The notes beneath the pieces are model-generated. The model saw only the letters and a list, made by a program, of their open reading frames with translations, did not search any database and was not told the DNA's origin. From Coprococcus sp. (GTDB lineage Bacteria; Bacillota; Clostridia; Lachnospirales; Lachnospiraceae), in the NCBI GenBank assembly GCA_016297495.1, contig JAEDGN010000022.1, positions 1 to 35,376 on the forward strand: a DNA stretch of 35,376 nt, written 5' to 3'. The translations under genes were made by a program, and so were the position numbers. Positions 14,906 to 23,018 of this stretch are shown one piece after another. The number at the start of each line of letters is the position of its first letter. Within the stretch, counting starts at the first letter, position 1.

Positions 14906-16204
14906 ATGAATCAGAAGGCTTTTTATTGTACAGCGAGTGAACTGGTGAAGCGGGGCAGGGACAATATTCCGCCGCAGTTCATATCAGGCGCCCATTTGAT
15001 ATACAGTTCGCCGGCGACGCTGGCATTTAACTCGCCGGGAGCAGAGGGCTTCGGCGTGAAGCGCGCGGGGCTGGCGGTTCCGGGTTCTGTGATGCTCATT
15101 GTGGCGCCGGGATGCTGCGGACGCAACACTTCTCTCATCAGTTCCATGAGAGAGTATGACAACCGGTTTTTCTATCTGATGATGGATGAGACGGATATTG
15201 TAACGGGGCGTCATCTGAAGAAAATACCGAAGGCGGTGGCGGAGGTCTGTGACAGCCTTGAGGAAAAGCCGTCGGTGGTCATGATCTGTATCACCTGTGT
15301 GGACGCGCTGCTGGGAACGGATATGGAGCGTATCTGCCGGAAGGCCACGGAGAAGGTGGGGATTCCTGTCCGTCCGTGTTATATGTATGCTTTGACCCGT
15401 GAGGGGAGAAAACCGCCGATGGTTCATGTGCGCCAGTCACTGTATTCTTTGCTGGAGCCCAGGAAGAAGAAGGGCAATGTGGTGAATCTTCTGGGATTTT
15501 TTTCACCGCTGGCGGATGACTGTGAACTCTATGATCTGCTCCGTCAGGCAGGTGTAAAGACGGTACATGAGATATCCCGGTGCCGGGATTATGATGAATA
15601 TATGACGATGGCGGAGGCCAATTTCAATCTGGTGCTCCATCCGGAGGCCAGGTTTGCGGCGGAGGATTTTCATGACAGATTGAAAATACCGTTTATTGAG
15701 CTGACGAGGCTTTATCAGATCGATAAGATCGGCAGTCAGTATCGGGCCTTCGGCAATGTCCTCGGTGTACAGTTTGATGACAGGGAACCGGCGGAAAGGG
15801 CTTCTGCGGCGGTGGCAGCTTTCAGAGAGAGCTGTCCGGAGGCGTCCTTTGCTGTGGGAGAGTGTATGAACGGCGATGCTTTCGAACTTTCTCTGGCACT
15901 GGTGCGGTACGGTTTTAAGGTGCCTGAGATCTACGGCACCATCACAGCGGAGAATTTTGTTTATTTGAGACAGCTGGCGGCCCTCAGCCCGGAGACGAAG
16001 GTATTCTCCAATCTGGAACCGACCATGCTGTATTATGACGGCAGTCATTCCGGTGTGAATATGACCATCGGCAAGGATGCGGGCTATTATCATCAGGATT
16101 GTCCGAATGTGGTGTGGAATCAGGACAGACAGCCTTACGGCTATGCCGGTGTGAGGCATTTGTTTGAGGCACTGCTTGCGGCGGGAAAGGAGGTACGGGT
16201 ATGA
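14906..16204 (+). CDS. NifD-like (nitrogenase component 1 alpha-like) subunit, paralogue 1
   Basis: A 432-aa protein of the oxidoreductase/nitrogenase component 1 family. P-cluster-type cysteines are seen at Cys70-Cys71 (VAPGCCGRN) and at Cys131 in ICITCVDALLGTDM, the counterpart of the SECPxGLIGDD motif. The segment after Cys226 (SRCRDYDEYMTMAEANFNLV) aligns with the NifD region before its cofactor cysteine, but the cofactor Cys position reads His245 (NLVLHPEA). The PYHGFDG histidine loop reads PYGYAG (410-415), so the second ligand is also missing. It therefore cannot bind FeMo-co in the usual way. ATG 14906 has AGAAGGAG upstream, and the product overlaps the K subunit by 4 nt (ATGA). It is expected to form a heterotetramer with K1 and to take electrons from H1. 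The substrate is unknown. Confidence 0.9.
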   Translation: MNQKAFYCTASELVKRGRDNIPPQFISGAHLIYSSPATLAFNSPGAEGFGVKRAGLAVPGSVMLIVAPGCCGRNTSLISSMREYDNRFFYLMMDETDIVTGRHLKKIPKAVAEVCDSLEEKPSVVMICITCVDALLGTDMERICRKATEKVGIPVRPCYMYALTREGRKPPMVHVRQSLYSLLEPRKKKGNVVNLLGFFSPLADDCELYDLLRQAGVKTVHEISRCRDYDEYMTMAEANFNLVLHPEARFAAEDFHDRLKIPFIELTRLYQIDKIGSQYRAFGNVLGVQFDDREPAERASAAVAAFRESCPEASFAVGECMNGDAFELSLALVRYGFKVPEIYGTITAENFVYLRQLAALSPETKVFSNLEPTMLYYDGSHSGVNMTIGKDAGYYHQDCPNVVWNQDRQPYGYAGVRHLFEALLAAGKEVRV

Positions 16205-17256
16205 AGGGATTAAGAAAATACCTGACACCTTTTGCGCCTGACCAGTCCGGTGCGGTGTCGGTGCTGTATGAGCTGGGGGGTATTCTGGTTATCTGCGATG
16301 CAGGTGGATGTGTTGGAAATGTCTGCGGCTTTGATGAACCGAGATGGTTTTCAAAGAAAAGTGCCATTTTCAGTGCGGGGCTGCGGGATATGGATGCCAT
16401 TCTCGGTCGGGACGACCGTCTGGTGGCAAAACTGTCCGATGCGGCGGAAAAAGTGGAGGCTTCCTTTGCGGCCATCATCGGTACGCCGGTTCCGGCGGTC
16501 ATCGGTACGGATTACAAAGCCCTCGGGCGTATGACGGAAAAGAAAACAGGTCTTCCGGTGATAACGGTGGATACGGATGGCATGGAGCTGTATGACGCAG
16601 GGCAGGAGAAGGCATATCTGGCGCTGTTTAAGGCATTTGCCGTGGAGAAGCTCCCGGTGGAAGCAGGAAGAATCGGGATCCTCGGCGCAACACCTCAGGA
16701 TGTGAGCGATCTGCATTTTCCGGAGAAAATAAAAGCGGCTCTGAAGAACAATGCATGTAATAGAAATATCATATGCTATGGCATGGGTGACGGGCTGGAT
16801 GCGGTGAAGACGGCATCTGCTGCGGAGAAGAATCTGGTGGTATCACCGTCGGGGCTGGCCGCTGCCAGGTATCTGGAAGAAAGCTTCGGCACGCCGTATG
16901 AGGCATGTTATCCTCTGGCCAAGGAATTGATTCCGGAGGATGGCTGCGATTACACAGGCAAAAAGGTGCTGGTGGTGCATCAGCAGGTGATTGCCAATGC
17001 CATCCGGGATGAGATCCGCGCCCGCGGCGGTGCGGAAGTGACGGTGGGAAGCTGGTTTGCCATGAAGACGGAATTGAAGGAAGAAGGAGACCTTGCCCTG
17101 AAGGAAGAGGATGATTTTACAGAGCTGGCGGAAAATGGCGGATGGGACGTGATATTTGCTGATGGATGCATGGCGCGGATGATTCCGAAATTTGCAGGTA
17201 AATTTGTCAATGTGACACATTTTGCCGTGTCGGGAAAGCTGCGGCAGCAGGGTTAG
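16201..17256 (+). CDS. NifK-like (nitrogenase component 1 beta-like) subunit, paralogue 1
   Basis: A 351-aa component 1 subunit, short compared with NifK (about 450-520). It keeps Cys37 in DAGGC, equivalent to a P-cluster cysteine, with neighbours Cys32 and Cys42. The usual Cys in the CMAEVIGDD motif is replaced, as the motif reads TPVPAVIGTDY. The alternating Rossmann-like pattern continues with GRIGILGATPQDVSD and SPSGLAAARYLEESFGTPY. It starts inside the last codons of D1 (translational coupling) and ends 62 nt before hypF. Its N-terminus aligns residue for residue with K2 when K2 starts at 24388. I infer that it pairs with D1. Confidence 0.88.
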   Translation: MKGLRKYLTPFAPDQSGAVSVLYELGGILVICDAGGCVGNVCGFDEPRWFSKKSAIFSAGLRDMDAILGRDDRLVAKLSDAAEKVEASFAAIIGTPVPAVIGTDYKALGRMTEKKTGLPVITVDTDGMELYDAGQEKAYLALFKAFAVEKLPVEAGRIGILGATPQDVSDLHFPEKIKAALKNNACNRNIICYGMGDGLDAVKTASAAEKNLVVSPSGLAAARYLEESFGTPYEACYPLAKELIPEDGCDYTGKKVLVVHQQVIANAIRDEIRARGGAEVTVGSWFAMKTELKEEGDLALKEEDDFTELAENGGWDVIFADGCMARMIPKFAGKFVNVTHFAVSGKLRQQG

Positions 17257-17318
17257 CAGAATGCCGGATGTCTCTGCGGAGACGGAATGGAAGAATTGGA
17301 TGAAAGGCGGTATGGCCG

Positions 17319-19646
17319 ATGGAGGGAGATATTACCAGAAGAATACGGGTCTATGGTATTGTGCAGGGTGTGGGCTTCAGACCGACGGTGAGCCGGCATG
17401 CCGCGAAGAACGGTGTGAAGGGAAGCGTCTGCAATAAAGGCCCTTATGTGGAGATATTTGTTCAGGGAAGGGAAGCACAGGTCAGCGGTTTTCTGGAGGA
17501 TCTGGAGAGGCATCCGCCAAAGAGGGCGGCCATTCTGAAGATCAATGTGGAACCGGTGGAGGATGGGCCTGTGTTTGGAGATTTTGATATCATAGAGAGC
17601 GAGAAGACGAAGGGCGAGATATTCGTTTCGCCGGATATCGCCATTTGTGATGAGTGCAAAGAGGAAATGTATGATCCGGCTAACAGGCGCTATCTGCATC
17701 CGTTTATCAATTGTACCTGCTGCGGACCGAGACTCACGATTCTGGATTCGCTGCCTTATGACAGGGAGCGGACCAGTATGAAAGAATTTCCCATGTGTCC
17801 GTCCTGTTCGGAGGAGTATTACGATCCGGAAACCCGACGTTTTGACGCACAGCCGGTCTGCTGCAATGACTGTGGCCCTGAAGTGTATCTGATCGGCAGA
17901 GAAGAGCGGGGGCGTGAAGCGATTACGTATACCCGAAAGGTCATTCGGGAAGGTGGTATCGTGGCCATCAAGGGTATCGGTGGTTTTCATCTCTGCTGCG
18001 ATGCCACCAATGAGGAGGCAGTCAGCAGGCTGAGGCAGCTGAAAAAGCGGCCGGTGAAGCCATTTGCCATTATGGCCCGTAATATGGAAGCCGTGAAGAA
18101 GGAATGTCTTGTAACAGAGGAGCAGGAGGAAGTGATGAATGGCCATCAGAAGCCCATCCTTCTTTTGGAACGGCTGGAGGGAGGAAGTATCTGCCCGTCG
18201 GCGGCTCCGGGTAATCCGAAGATCGGCGTTATGCTGCCCTATGCTCCGGTTCAGCTGCTCCTTTTTGATTATGATGATGGAATTGAAATGCCAGATTGCC
18301 TTGTTATGACCAGCGGCAATACCTCCGGAGCGCCTATCTGCCGGGATGACGATGACGCGGTGGCGGAGCTGTCCCATCTGTGTGACTGTATGCTTTCCCA
18401 CAACCGGAAGATACGTATCCGGGCCGATGATTCGGTCATGGATGATTATAAAGGAGAGCCGTATATGATCCGCCGTTCCAGAGGCTATGCGCCCCTGCCG
18501 TTTATGGTGTCAAATCCGTGGAGGGGTCAGGTACTGGCTGTGGGCGGTGAATTGAAGAATACATTCTGTATCGGTGTGGACGGGCGTTTTTATCCGTCTC
18601 CGTATGTGGGGGATCTGGAGGATCTGCGGACGGTGAAAGCCCTGCGGGAGACAATTGGCAGGCTGGAAACGCTGCTGGAGGTACAGCCGTCCGTGGTGGT
18701 CTGTGATCTTCATCCAAGGTATAATTCCACATTGATAGCTGAAGAACTGGGACCTCCCGTGATCAAGGTTCAGCATCATTATGCCCATATCCTGGCATGT
18801 ATGGCCGAAAATGATTGTTCCGGTCTGGTGATCGGCGTGTCTTTTGACGGAACAGGCTATGGCACCGATGGTACTGTGTGGGGCGGGGAAATACTGCTGG
18901 CAGATTATCATGATTTCACCCGTTTGGGAAGCATCGAACCGTTTCTGCAGATCGGCGGCGATATCTCTGCCAGAGAAGGCTGGCGCATTGCTGTGTCGCT
19001 GATATATGGCAGGATCAGGGACAGGGAAAAGGCCCGTGATATGATTCTGCAGCTTGGTTTGTGCAGTGAAGCGGAATGTAAGGTGCAGTTTGCCATGGCA
19101 GACAGGAAGATCAATGCTGTTCAGTCCACCAGTGCAGGGCGTTTATTTGATGGTGTCAGCGCTATTCTGGGTATCCGGCGGGCATCTACCTTTGAAGGTG
19201 AGGCATCCACATCGCTGGAATTTGCGGCGGAAGCCTGGGAAAAGGCAGTCGGAGGACCGGCGGCATTAGCTGAGAAAGCCTTTCCACTTTTGACGGAGGA
19301 TCGGGAGTGCCGGAAGATTCTTAATACGGGAGCGCTGGTGGAAGCCATTGTGGAGGCAAGGCTGTCGGGAGAAGATGAAGGAAAGCTGGCATACTATTTC
19401 CATCATATGCTTGCAGAACAGATTGCAGAGACATGTATCCGGCTCCGGATGGAAACGGGATGTAATAAGGTGGCTTTAAGCGGCGGCGTATTTCAGAACC
19501 GGCTGCTGCTGCGGCTTACAGATGAATTATTATCAGATAAAGGATTTCAGGTGCTGCGGCACCGTATGATTCCGCCAAATGACGGAGGGATCGCACTGGG
19601 TCAGGCAGTTTACGGTATGAATACAATAAATAAAAAGAATGAATAG
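17319..19646 (+). CDS. hypF: Carbamoyltransferase HypF
   Basis: A 775-aa, full-length HypF. The order of domains is acylphosphatase-like (about 1-95, with GIVQGVGFRP and Arg21), two zinc fingers (Cys110/113 with 132/135, and Cys160/163 with 182/185), a YrdC-like domain (about 205-390, KRPVKPFAIM and TSGNTSGAPI), and a Kae1-like domain (about 400-770, HHYAHILA, FDGTGYGTDGTVWGGE, LSGGVFQNR). It makes carbamoyl-AMP from carbamoyl phosphate and ATP and passes the carbamoyl group to the C-terminal Cys of HypE, giving the cyanide ligand of [NiFe] hydrogenase. A good ribosome site, AAAGGCGG, lies 8 nt before the ATG at 17319. All hyp genes here sit between two nitrogenase-like operons rather than beside a hydrogenase. 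Confidence 0.97.
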   Translation: MEGDITRRIRVYGIVQGVGFRPTVSRHAAKNGVKGSVCNKGPYVEIFVQGREAQVSGFLEDLERHPPKRAAILKINVEPVEDGPVFGDFDIIESEKTKGEIFVSPDIAICDECKEEMYDPANRRYLHPFINCTCCGPRLTILDSLPYDRERTSMKEFPMCPSCSEEYYDPETRRFDAQPVCCNDCGPEVYLIGREERGREAITYTRKVIREGGIVAIKGIGGFHLCCDATNEEAVSRLRQLKKRPVKPFAIMARNMEAVKKECLVTEEQEEVMNGHQKPILLLERLEGGSICPSAAPGNPKIGVMLPYAPVQLLLFDYDDGIEMPDCLVMTSGNTSGAPICRDDDDAVAELSHLCDCMLSHNRKIRIRADDSVMDDYKGEPYMIRRSRGYAPLPFMVSNPWRGQVLAVGGELKNTFCIGVDGRFYPSPYVGDLEDLRTVKALRETIGRLETLLEVQPSVVVCDLHPRYNSTLIAEELGPPVIKVQHHYAHILACMAENDCSGLVIGVSFDGTGYGTDGTVWGGEILLADYHDFTRLGSIEPFLQIGGDISAREGWRIAVSLIYGRIRDREKARDMILQLGLCSEAECKVQFAMADRKINAVQSTSAGRLFDGVSAILGIRRASTFEGEASTSLEFAAEAWEKAVGGPAALAEKAFPLLTEDRECRKILNTGALVEAIVEARLSGEDEGKLAYYFHHMLAEQIAETCIRLRMETGCNKVALSGGVFQNRLLLRLTDELLSDKGFQVLRHRMIPPNDGGIALGQAVYGMNTINKKNE

Positions 19647-19665
19647 GGAAAGGAAGTTATAGAAG

Positions 19666-19875
19666 ATGTGTGTTGGTTTATCGGCTAAGGTCGTGAAGAT
19701 TGGTGATGGTGTTGCGATTGTGGATGCAGGGGGCGCAAAGAGGGAGATTGCTTCCCAGTTGATAGAGGATCTGGAACCGGGTGACTATGTGATGGTTCAT
19801 GCCGGTGTGGCTATTGCGAAGATTACAGATGAGGATGAGAATGAGACGGATCAGCTGATGGAGGATTTATTCTGA
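19666..19875 (+). CDS. hypC: Hydrogenase maturation chaperone HypC
   Basis: A 69-aa HypC/HybG family protein. It begins MCVGL, with the invariant Cys2 that holds the Fe(CN)2CO unit, and has a beta-barrel body ending in an acidic tail. It forms the HypC-HypD scaffold complex and normally delivers the Fe unit to a hydrogenase large subunit precursor. The acceptor here is not in the window. AAAGGAAG lies upstream, and the stop overlaps the hypD start by 1 nt. Confidence 0.95.
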   Translation: MCVGLSAKVVKIGDGVAIVDAGGAKREIASQLIEDLEPGDYVMVHAGVAIAKITDEDENETDQLMEDLF

Positions 19876-20918
19876 TGAGTGAAGAGAGGAAGAGGACGGC
19901 GAAGGAGATTATAGAGTCTTATGATGGACCTGCCCTGCGGATCATGGAAGTCTGTGGTACCCATACCCATGAGATTTTCCGTCTGGGAATCAGAAAGCTT
20001 TTGCCGGAGCAGGTGGAACTGATCTCCGGGCCAGGGTGCCCGGTCTGTGTAACACCGGTGGGATTTATTGATGAAGCAATTTATCTGGCGCTGGAATGTG
20101 GTGCGACTATCTGCACATTTGGGGATCTGGTGCGGGTGCCTGGAACGCAGATGAGTCTGGCGGGAGCCAGGGAAAAGGGTGCGAAGGTACATATCGTTTA
20201 TTCTCCTGTTGATGCTGAGCAGTATGCGAAGGAGCATCCGGAAGAACAGGTCGTATTTTTGTCGGTAGGATTTGAGACTACTACGCCGGCGGGATGTCTG
20301 TCGGTGAAAAAGGCTCGCGAAGATGGTCTGAACAATTATTCCATGCTGGTGGCCAATAAGACCATGCCAAGGGCCTATGAGGCACTGAAGGGAAGTGCGG
20401 ATGTGTTTCTGTATCCGGGTCATGTGAATGCCATTACGGGAACGGAGCTCTGTGAATCTCTGGTTCAGGAAGGTGTCAGCGGCGTTGTGGCGGGCTTTAC
20501 GGCCAGGGAGCTTTTGACAGCGCTGGCTGTATCGCTGGTCAAATATCAGGAAGGAAAACCGTTCTTCGTTAACTGTTATCCGAGGGTTGTCACCAGAGAA
20601 GGCAGCCGGGAGGCACAGAGGCTGGTGGATGAACTGATGGAAGCCTGTGATTCGGAGTGGCGCGGTCTGGGTACGATTCCCGGATCCGGTCTGGTGCTGA
20701 GAGAGGAATGGCAGGCATTTGATGCCAGAAAGAAATTCAACATGCCGAAGATAGAAGGCAGGAGCAATCCGGCCTGCCGCTGCGGTGATGTGCTTCAGGG
20801 AAAATGTAAGCCGTCGGATTGTAAAGTATTCGGAAAGGGATGCACACCGCAGCATCCGATCGGTGCCTGTATGGTTTCCAACGAAGGAGCCTGTTCAGCA
20901 TTTTATCAGTATTCATAA
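19875..20918 (+). CDS. hypD: Hydrogenase maturation protein HypD
   Basis: A 347-aa HypD with all known functional residues in place: Cys27 (VCGTHTH), Cys55 and Cys58 (GPGCPVCVTP), the GFETTTP loop, and the C-terminal [4Fe-4S] ligands in CRCGDVLQGKC...DC...GC. It is the site where Fe receives two cyanides and CO, in complex with HypC. The start overlaps the hypC stop (TGATG). The product is intact, so the Fe(CN)2CO-building core is functional as far as sequence shows. Confidence 0.97.
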   Translation: MSEERKRTAKEIIESYDGPALRIMEVCGTHTHEIFRLGIRKLLPEQVELISGPGCPVCVTPVGFIDEAIYLALECGATICTFGDLVRVPGTQMSLAGAREKGAKVHIVYSPVDAEQYAKEHPEEQVVFLSVGFETTTPAGCLSVKKAREDGLNNYSMLVANKTMPRAYEALKGSADVFLYPGHVNAITGTELCESLVQEGVSGVVAGFTARELLTALAVSLVKYQEGKPFFVNCYPRVVTREGSREAQRLVDELMEACDSEWRGLGTIPGSGLVLREEWQAFDARKKFNMPKIEGRSNPACRCGDVLQGKCKPSDCKVFGKGCTPQHPIGACMVSNEGACSAFYQYS

Positions 20919-20952
20919 TTAGAATGATTAGAAAGACGAGGAATGATGGATC

Positions 20953-21957
20953 ATGAATAAAACGGTTACGATGGCTCATGGTGCAGGAGGAAAGCAGACA
21001 TCAGAGCTGATTGATGAGGTATTTAAGACACATTTTGCCAATCCGGATCTGACAGCGGATGATGCGGCTGTTCTTCCGGCCCCAACGGGGAGAATTGCCA
21101 TGTCGACAGACGGCTTCATTGTTTCACCGGCCTTTTTCCCGGGGGGGAATATCGGAAAACTGTCCATCTGCGGTACAGTGAATGATCTGGCCTGTATGGG
21201 CGCAAAGCCGCTGTATCTTTCCTGCGCATTTGTCATTGAGGAAGGTTTTCCTATGGAGAAGCTGGAAGAGATCGCGGCAGCCATGGAAAAGACAGCCAAG
21301 GAAGCAGGTGTCCGCATTGTATCCGGTGATACGAAGGTGGCCGGAAAGGGACAGGTGGACGGTGTTTTCATCACCACCACCGGTGTAGGGCAGATTGAAG
21401 AGGGAGTCCGTACCTCCGGTGATTTTGCGAAGCCGGGCGATGCCATTATTGTGACCGGCGATATTGGACGGCATGGCTGTACGATACTGCTGGCAAGAGA
21501 GGATTTTGGCATTGAAGCGGATGTGACCAGCGACTGTGCGCCTCTGTGGGGAACGGTTGAAGCGGTGCTCAATACGACAAAGGATGTTCATGTGATCCGT
21601 GACGCCACAAGGGGCGGTGTCGGTACGGTGCTCTATGAGATTGCCGGTCAGAGCAAGGTGGGCATCCGTCTGGATGCGGCGGCAGTTCCGGTAGCTCCGG
21701 AGGTCAGGGGCGTCTGCGGCATGCTTGGTCTGGAGCCGCTTTATCTGGCCTGCGAGGGCAGACTGGTGATCATGGCTCCAAAGTCTGAAGCGGAGAAAAT
21801 CGTGAAGGTTCTGCGTCAGTGCCCTTATTCGGAAAATGCAGCCATCATCGGTGAAGTGACCGAAGATCAGCCGGGTCGGGTGGTCATGACAACTGAAATC
21901 GGTACGCAGGCACTTCTGCCTCAGCCGGGTGGTGAGCTTCTGCCGCGTATCTGCTGA
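20953..21957 (+). CDS. hypE: Thiocarbamate/cyanide-forming protein HypE
   Basis: A 334-aa HypE of the PurM-like fold. Motifs visible are the ATP-binding HGAGGKQTSELI and DDAAVLP, and the C-terminal PRIC with the essential Cys334, which is carbamoylated by HypF and then dehydrated to thiocyanate. The CN group is passed to HypC-HypD. It is followed 19 nt later by a TM1266-family gene, a link to [FeFe]-hydrogenase rather than [NiFe]-hydrogenase maturation. There is no hypA or hypB before or after it. Confidence 0.97.
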   Translation: MNKTVTMAHGAGGKQTSELIDEVFKTHFANPDLTADDAAVLPAPTGRIAMSTDGFIVSPAFFPGGNIGKLSICGTVNDLACMGAKPLYLSCAFVIEEGFPMEKLEEIAAAMEKTAKEAGVRIVSGDTKVAGKGQVDGVFITTTGVGQIEEGVRTSGDFAKPGDAIIVTGDIGRHGCTILLAREDFGIEADVTSDCAPLWGTVEAVLNTTKDVHVIRDATRGGVGTVLYEIAGQSKVGIRLDAAAVPVAPEVRGVCGMLGLEPLYLACEGRLVIMAPKSEAEKIVKVLRQCPYSENAAIIGEVTEDQPGRVVMTTEIGTQALLPQPGGELLPRIC

Positions 21958-21976
21958 TGAAATGAGGAGATGGTCT

Positions 21977-22237
21977 ATGGATACAAGAGTTGCAGTTATT
22001 GCCATTATTGTGGAAGAAGATGATGCGATTGACGAATTGAACCGTCTGCTTCACAAAGCAGCACAGTATATTATTGGAAGGATGGGAATTCCTTATCGCG
22101 CAAAGGGTATCAGTATCATCAGTATTGCCATTGATGCGCCTCAGGATGTGATCAGTGCCCTTTCGGGGAAAATAGGCCGCCTGAAGGGCGTGTCAGCTAA
22201 GACGGCTTATTCCAATGTCATTACAAAAAGTGAATAG
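21977..22237 (+). CDS. TM1266-family protein, putative iron-only hydrogenase system regulator
   Basis: An 86-aa protein with an ACT-like fold (about residues 3-82: DTRVAVIAIIVEE, then GRMGIPYRAKGISIISIAIDAP). This family usually lies near hydE, hydF and hydG of [FeFe] hydrogenase maturation; a regulatory role has been proposed from context only. The start at 21977 has GAGGAGATGG upstream. Its place between hypE and the second nitrogenase-like operon ties the Hyp part to H-cluster-type genes. Confidence 0.85.
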   Translation: MDTRVAVIAIIVEEDDAIDELNRLLHKAAQYIIGRMGIPYRAKGISIISIAIDAPQDVISALSGKIGRLKGVSAKTAYSNVITKSE

Positions 22238-22250
22238 GAAGAGGAAATTT

Positions 22251-23018
22251 ATGATTAAAATTGCAGTTTATGGAAAGGGTGGTATCGGAAAGTCCACAAC
22301 GGTGTCCAATGTGGCGGCTGCTCTGGCGGAGCAGGGTCTGAAGGTTATGCAGATCGGCTGTGATCCGAAGGCGGATTCCACTTTGCAGCTGCGTCATGGG
22401 GAGCCCGTTCCGACGGTGCTTGAGCTGGTGAATAAGAAGAAAAATGCTTTTGAGCTGACGGATATGGTGCGGATCGGATATGGCGGTGTCATCTGTGTGG
22501 AAGCCGGAGGACCAACGCCGGGGCTTGGCTGTGCCGGTCGGGGTATTATCACGGCGCTGGAGAAGCTGAAGGAAAAGGGCGCTTATGAGGTTTATCAGCC
22601 GGATGTGGTGCTGTATGATGTACTGGGCGATGTGGTCTGCGGCGGTTTTTCCATGCCCATGAGAAAAGGCTATGCGGATCAGGTGTTCATTATTACATCC
22701 GGTGAAAATATGGCGATTCATGCGGCGGCCAATATTGCCATGGCCGTGGAAAATTTTAAGAACCGGGGATATGCGTCTCTGGGAGGTCTGATTCTCAACC
22801 GGCGGAATGTGAAGCGGGAAGATGAGAAGGTTGAGGAACTGGCAGGAGATTTTCATACAAAAATTATCGGAAGCTTATCCCACAGCGAGCAGGTGACACT
22901 GGCGGAGGAAAAACAGCAGATACTTCTGGAAGCATTTCCGGATGGTGAAATGGCGGAGGCGTACAGAGAACTGGCCCGCCGTATGCTGGCGGTATGCCGG
23001 GGAGGAGAAAAATGTTAA
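22251..23018 (+). CDS. NifH-like ATP-dependent reductase, paralogue 2
   Basis: A 255-aa Fe protein homologue with P-loop GKGGIGKST (8-16), switch I GCDPKADS, cluster ligands Cys94 (GLGCAGRGI) and Cys130 (LGDVVCGGF). It lacks the acidic insert of paralogue 1 and instead has a Lys-rich turn (NKKKN, 61-65). The residues around both cluster ligands are nearly identical in the two paralogues, so they probably share a mechanism but serve different partners. I chose ATG 22251 (GGAAGAGGAAA upstream); an upstream in-frame ATG at 22215 overlaps the TM1266 gene. It overlaps D2 by 7 nt. Confidence 0.92.
   Translation: MIKIAVYGKGGIGKSTTVSNVAAALAEQGLKVMQIGCDPKADSTLQLRHGEPVPTVLELVNKKKNAFELTDMVRIGYGGVICVEAGGPTPGLGCAGRGIITALEKLKEKGAYEVYQPDVVLYDVLGDVVCGGFSMPMRKGYADQVFIITSGENMAIHAAANIAMAVENFKNRGYASLGGLILNRRNVKREDEKVEELAGDFHTKIIGSLSHSEQVTLAEEKQQILLEAFPDGEMAEAYRELARRMLAVCRGGEKC

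Noticed and set aside
14116..17256. True nitrogen-fixing nifHDK operon
   Set aside because: The FeMo-cofactor ligand pair is missing, the K subunit is too short, and no nifB, nifE, nifN or nifV is in the window.
17253..18401. Long antisense open frame (382 codons) opposite hypF
   Set aside because: It is a frame shadow of hypF. HypF motifs are continuous on the plus strand and the antisense frame has no ribosome site or recognisable domain.
19851..20855. Long antisense open frame (334 codons) opposite hypD
   Set aside because: Fully covered by intact hypD with all catalytic motifs. It has a biased His/Arg/Leu-rich composition typical of shadows.
17319..21957. Ordinary [NiFe]-hydrogenase maturation operon
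   Set aside because: hypA, hypB and hydrogenase structural genes are absent from the window, although they could lie elsewhere.
21124..22005. Antisense open frame (293 codons) opposite hypE
   Set aside because: Shadow of hypE; no motif and no ribosome site.
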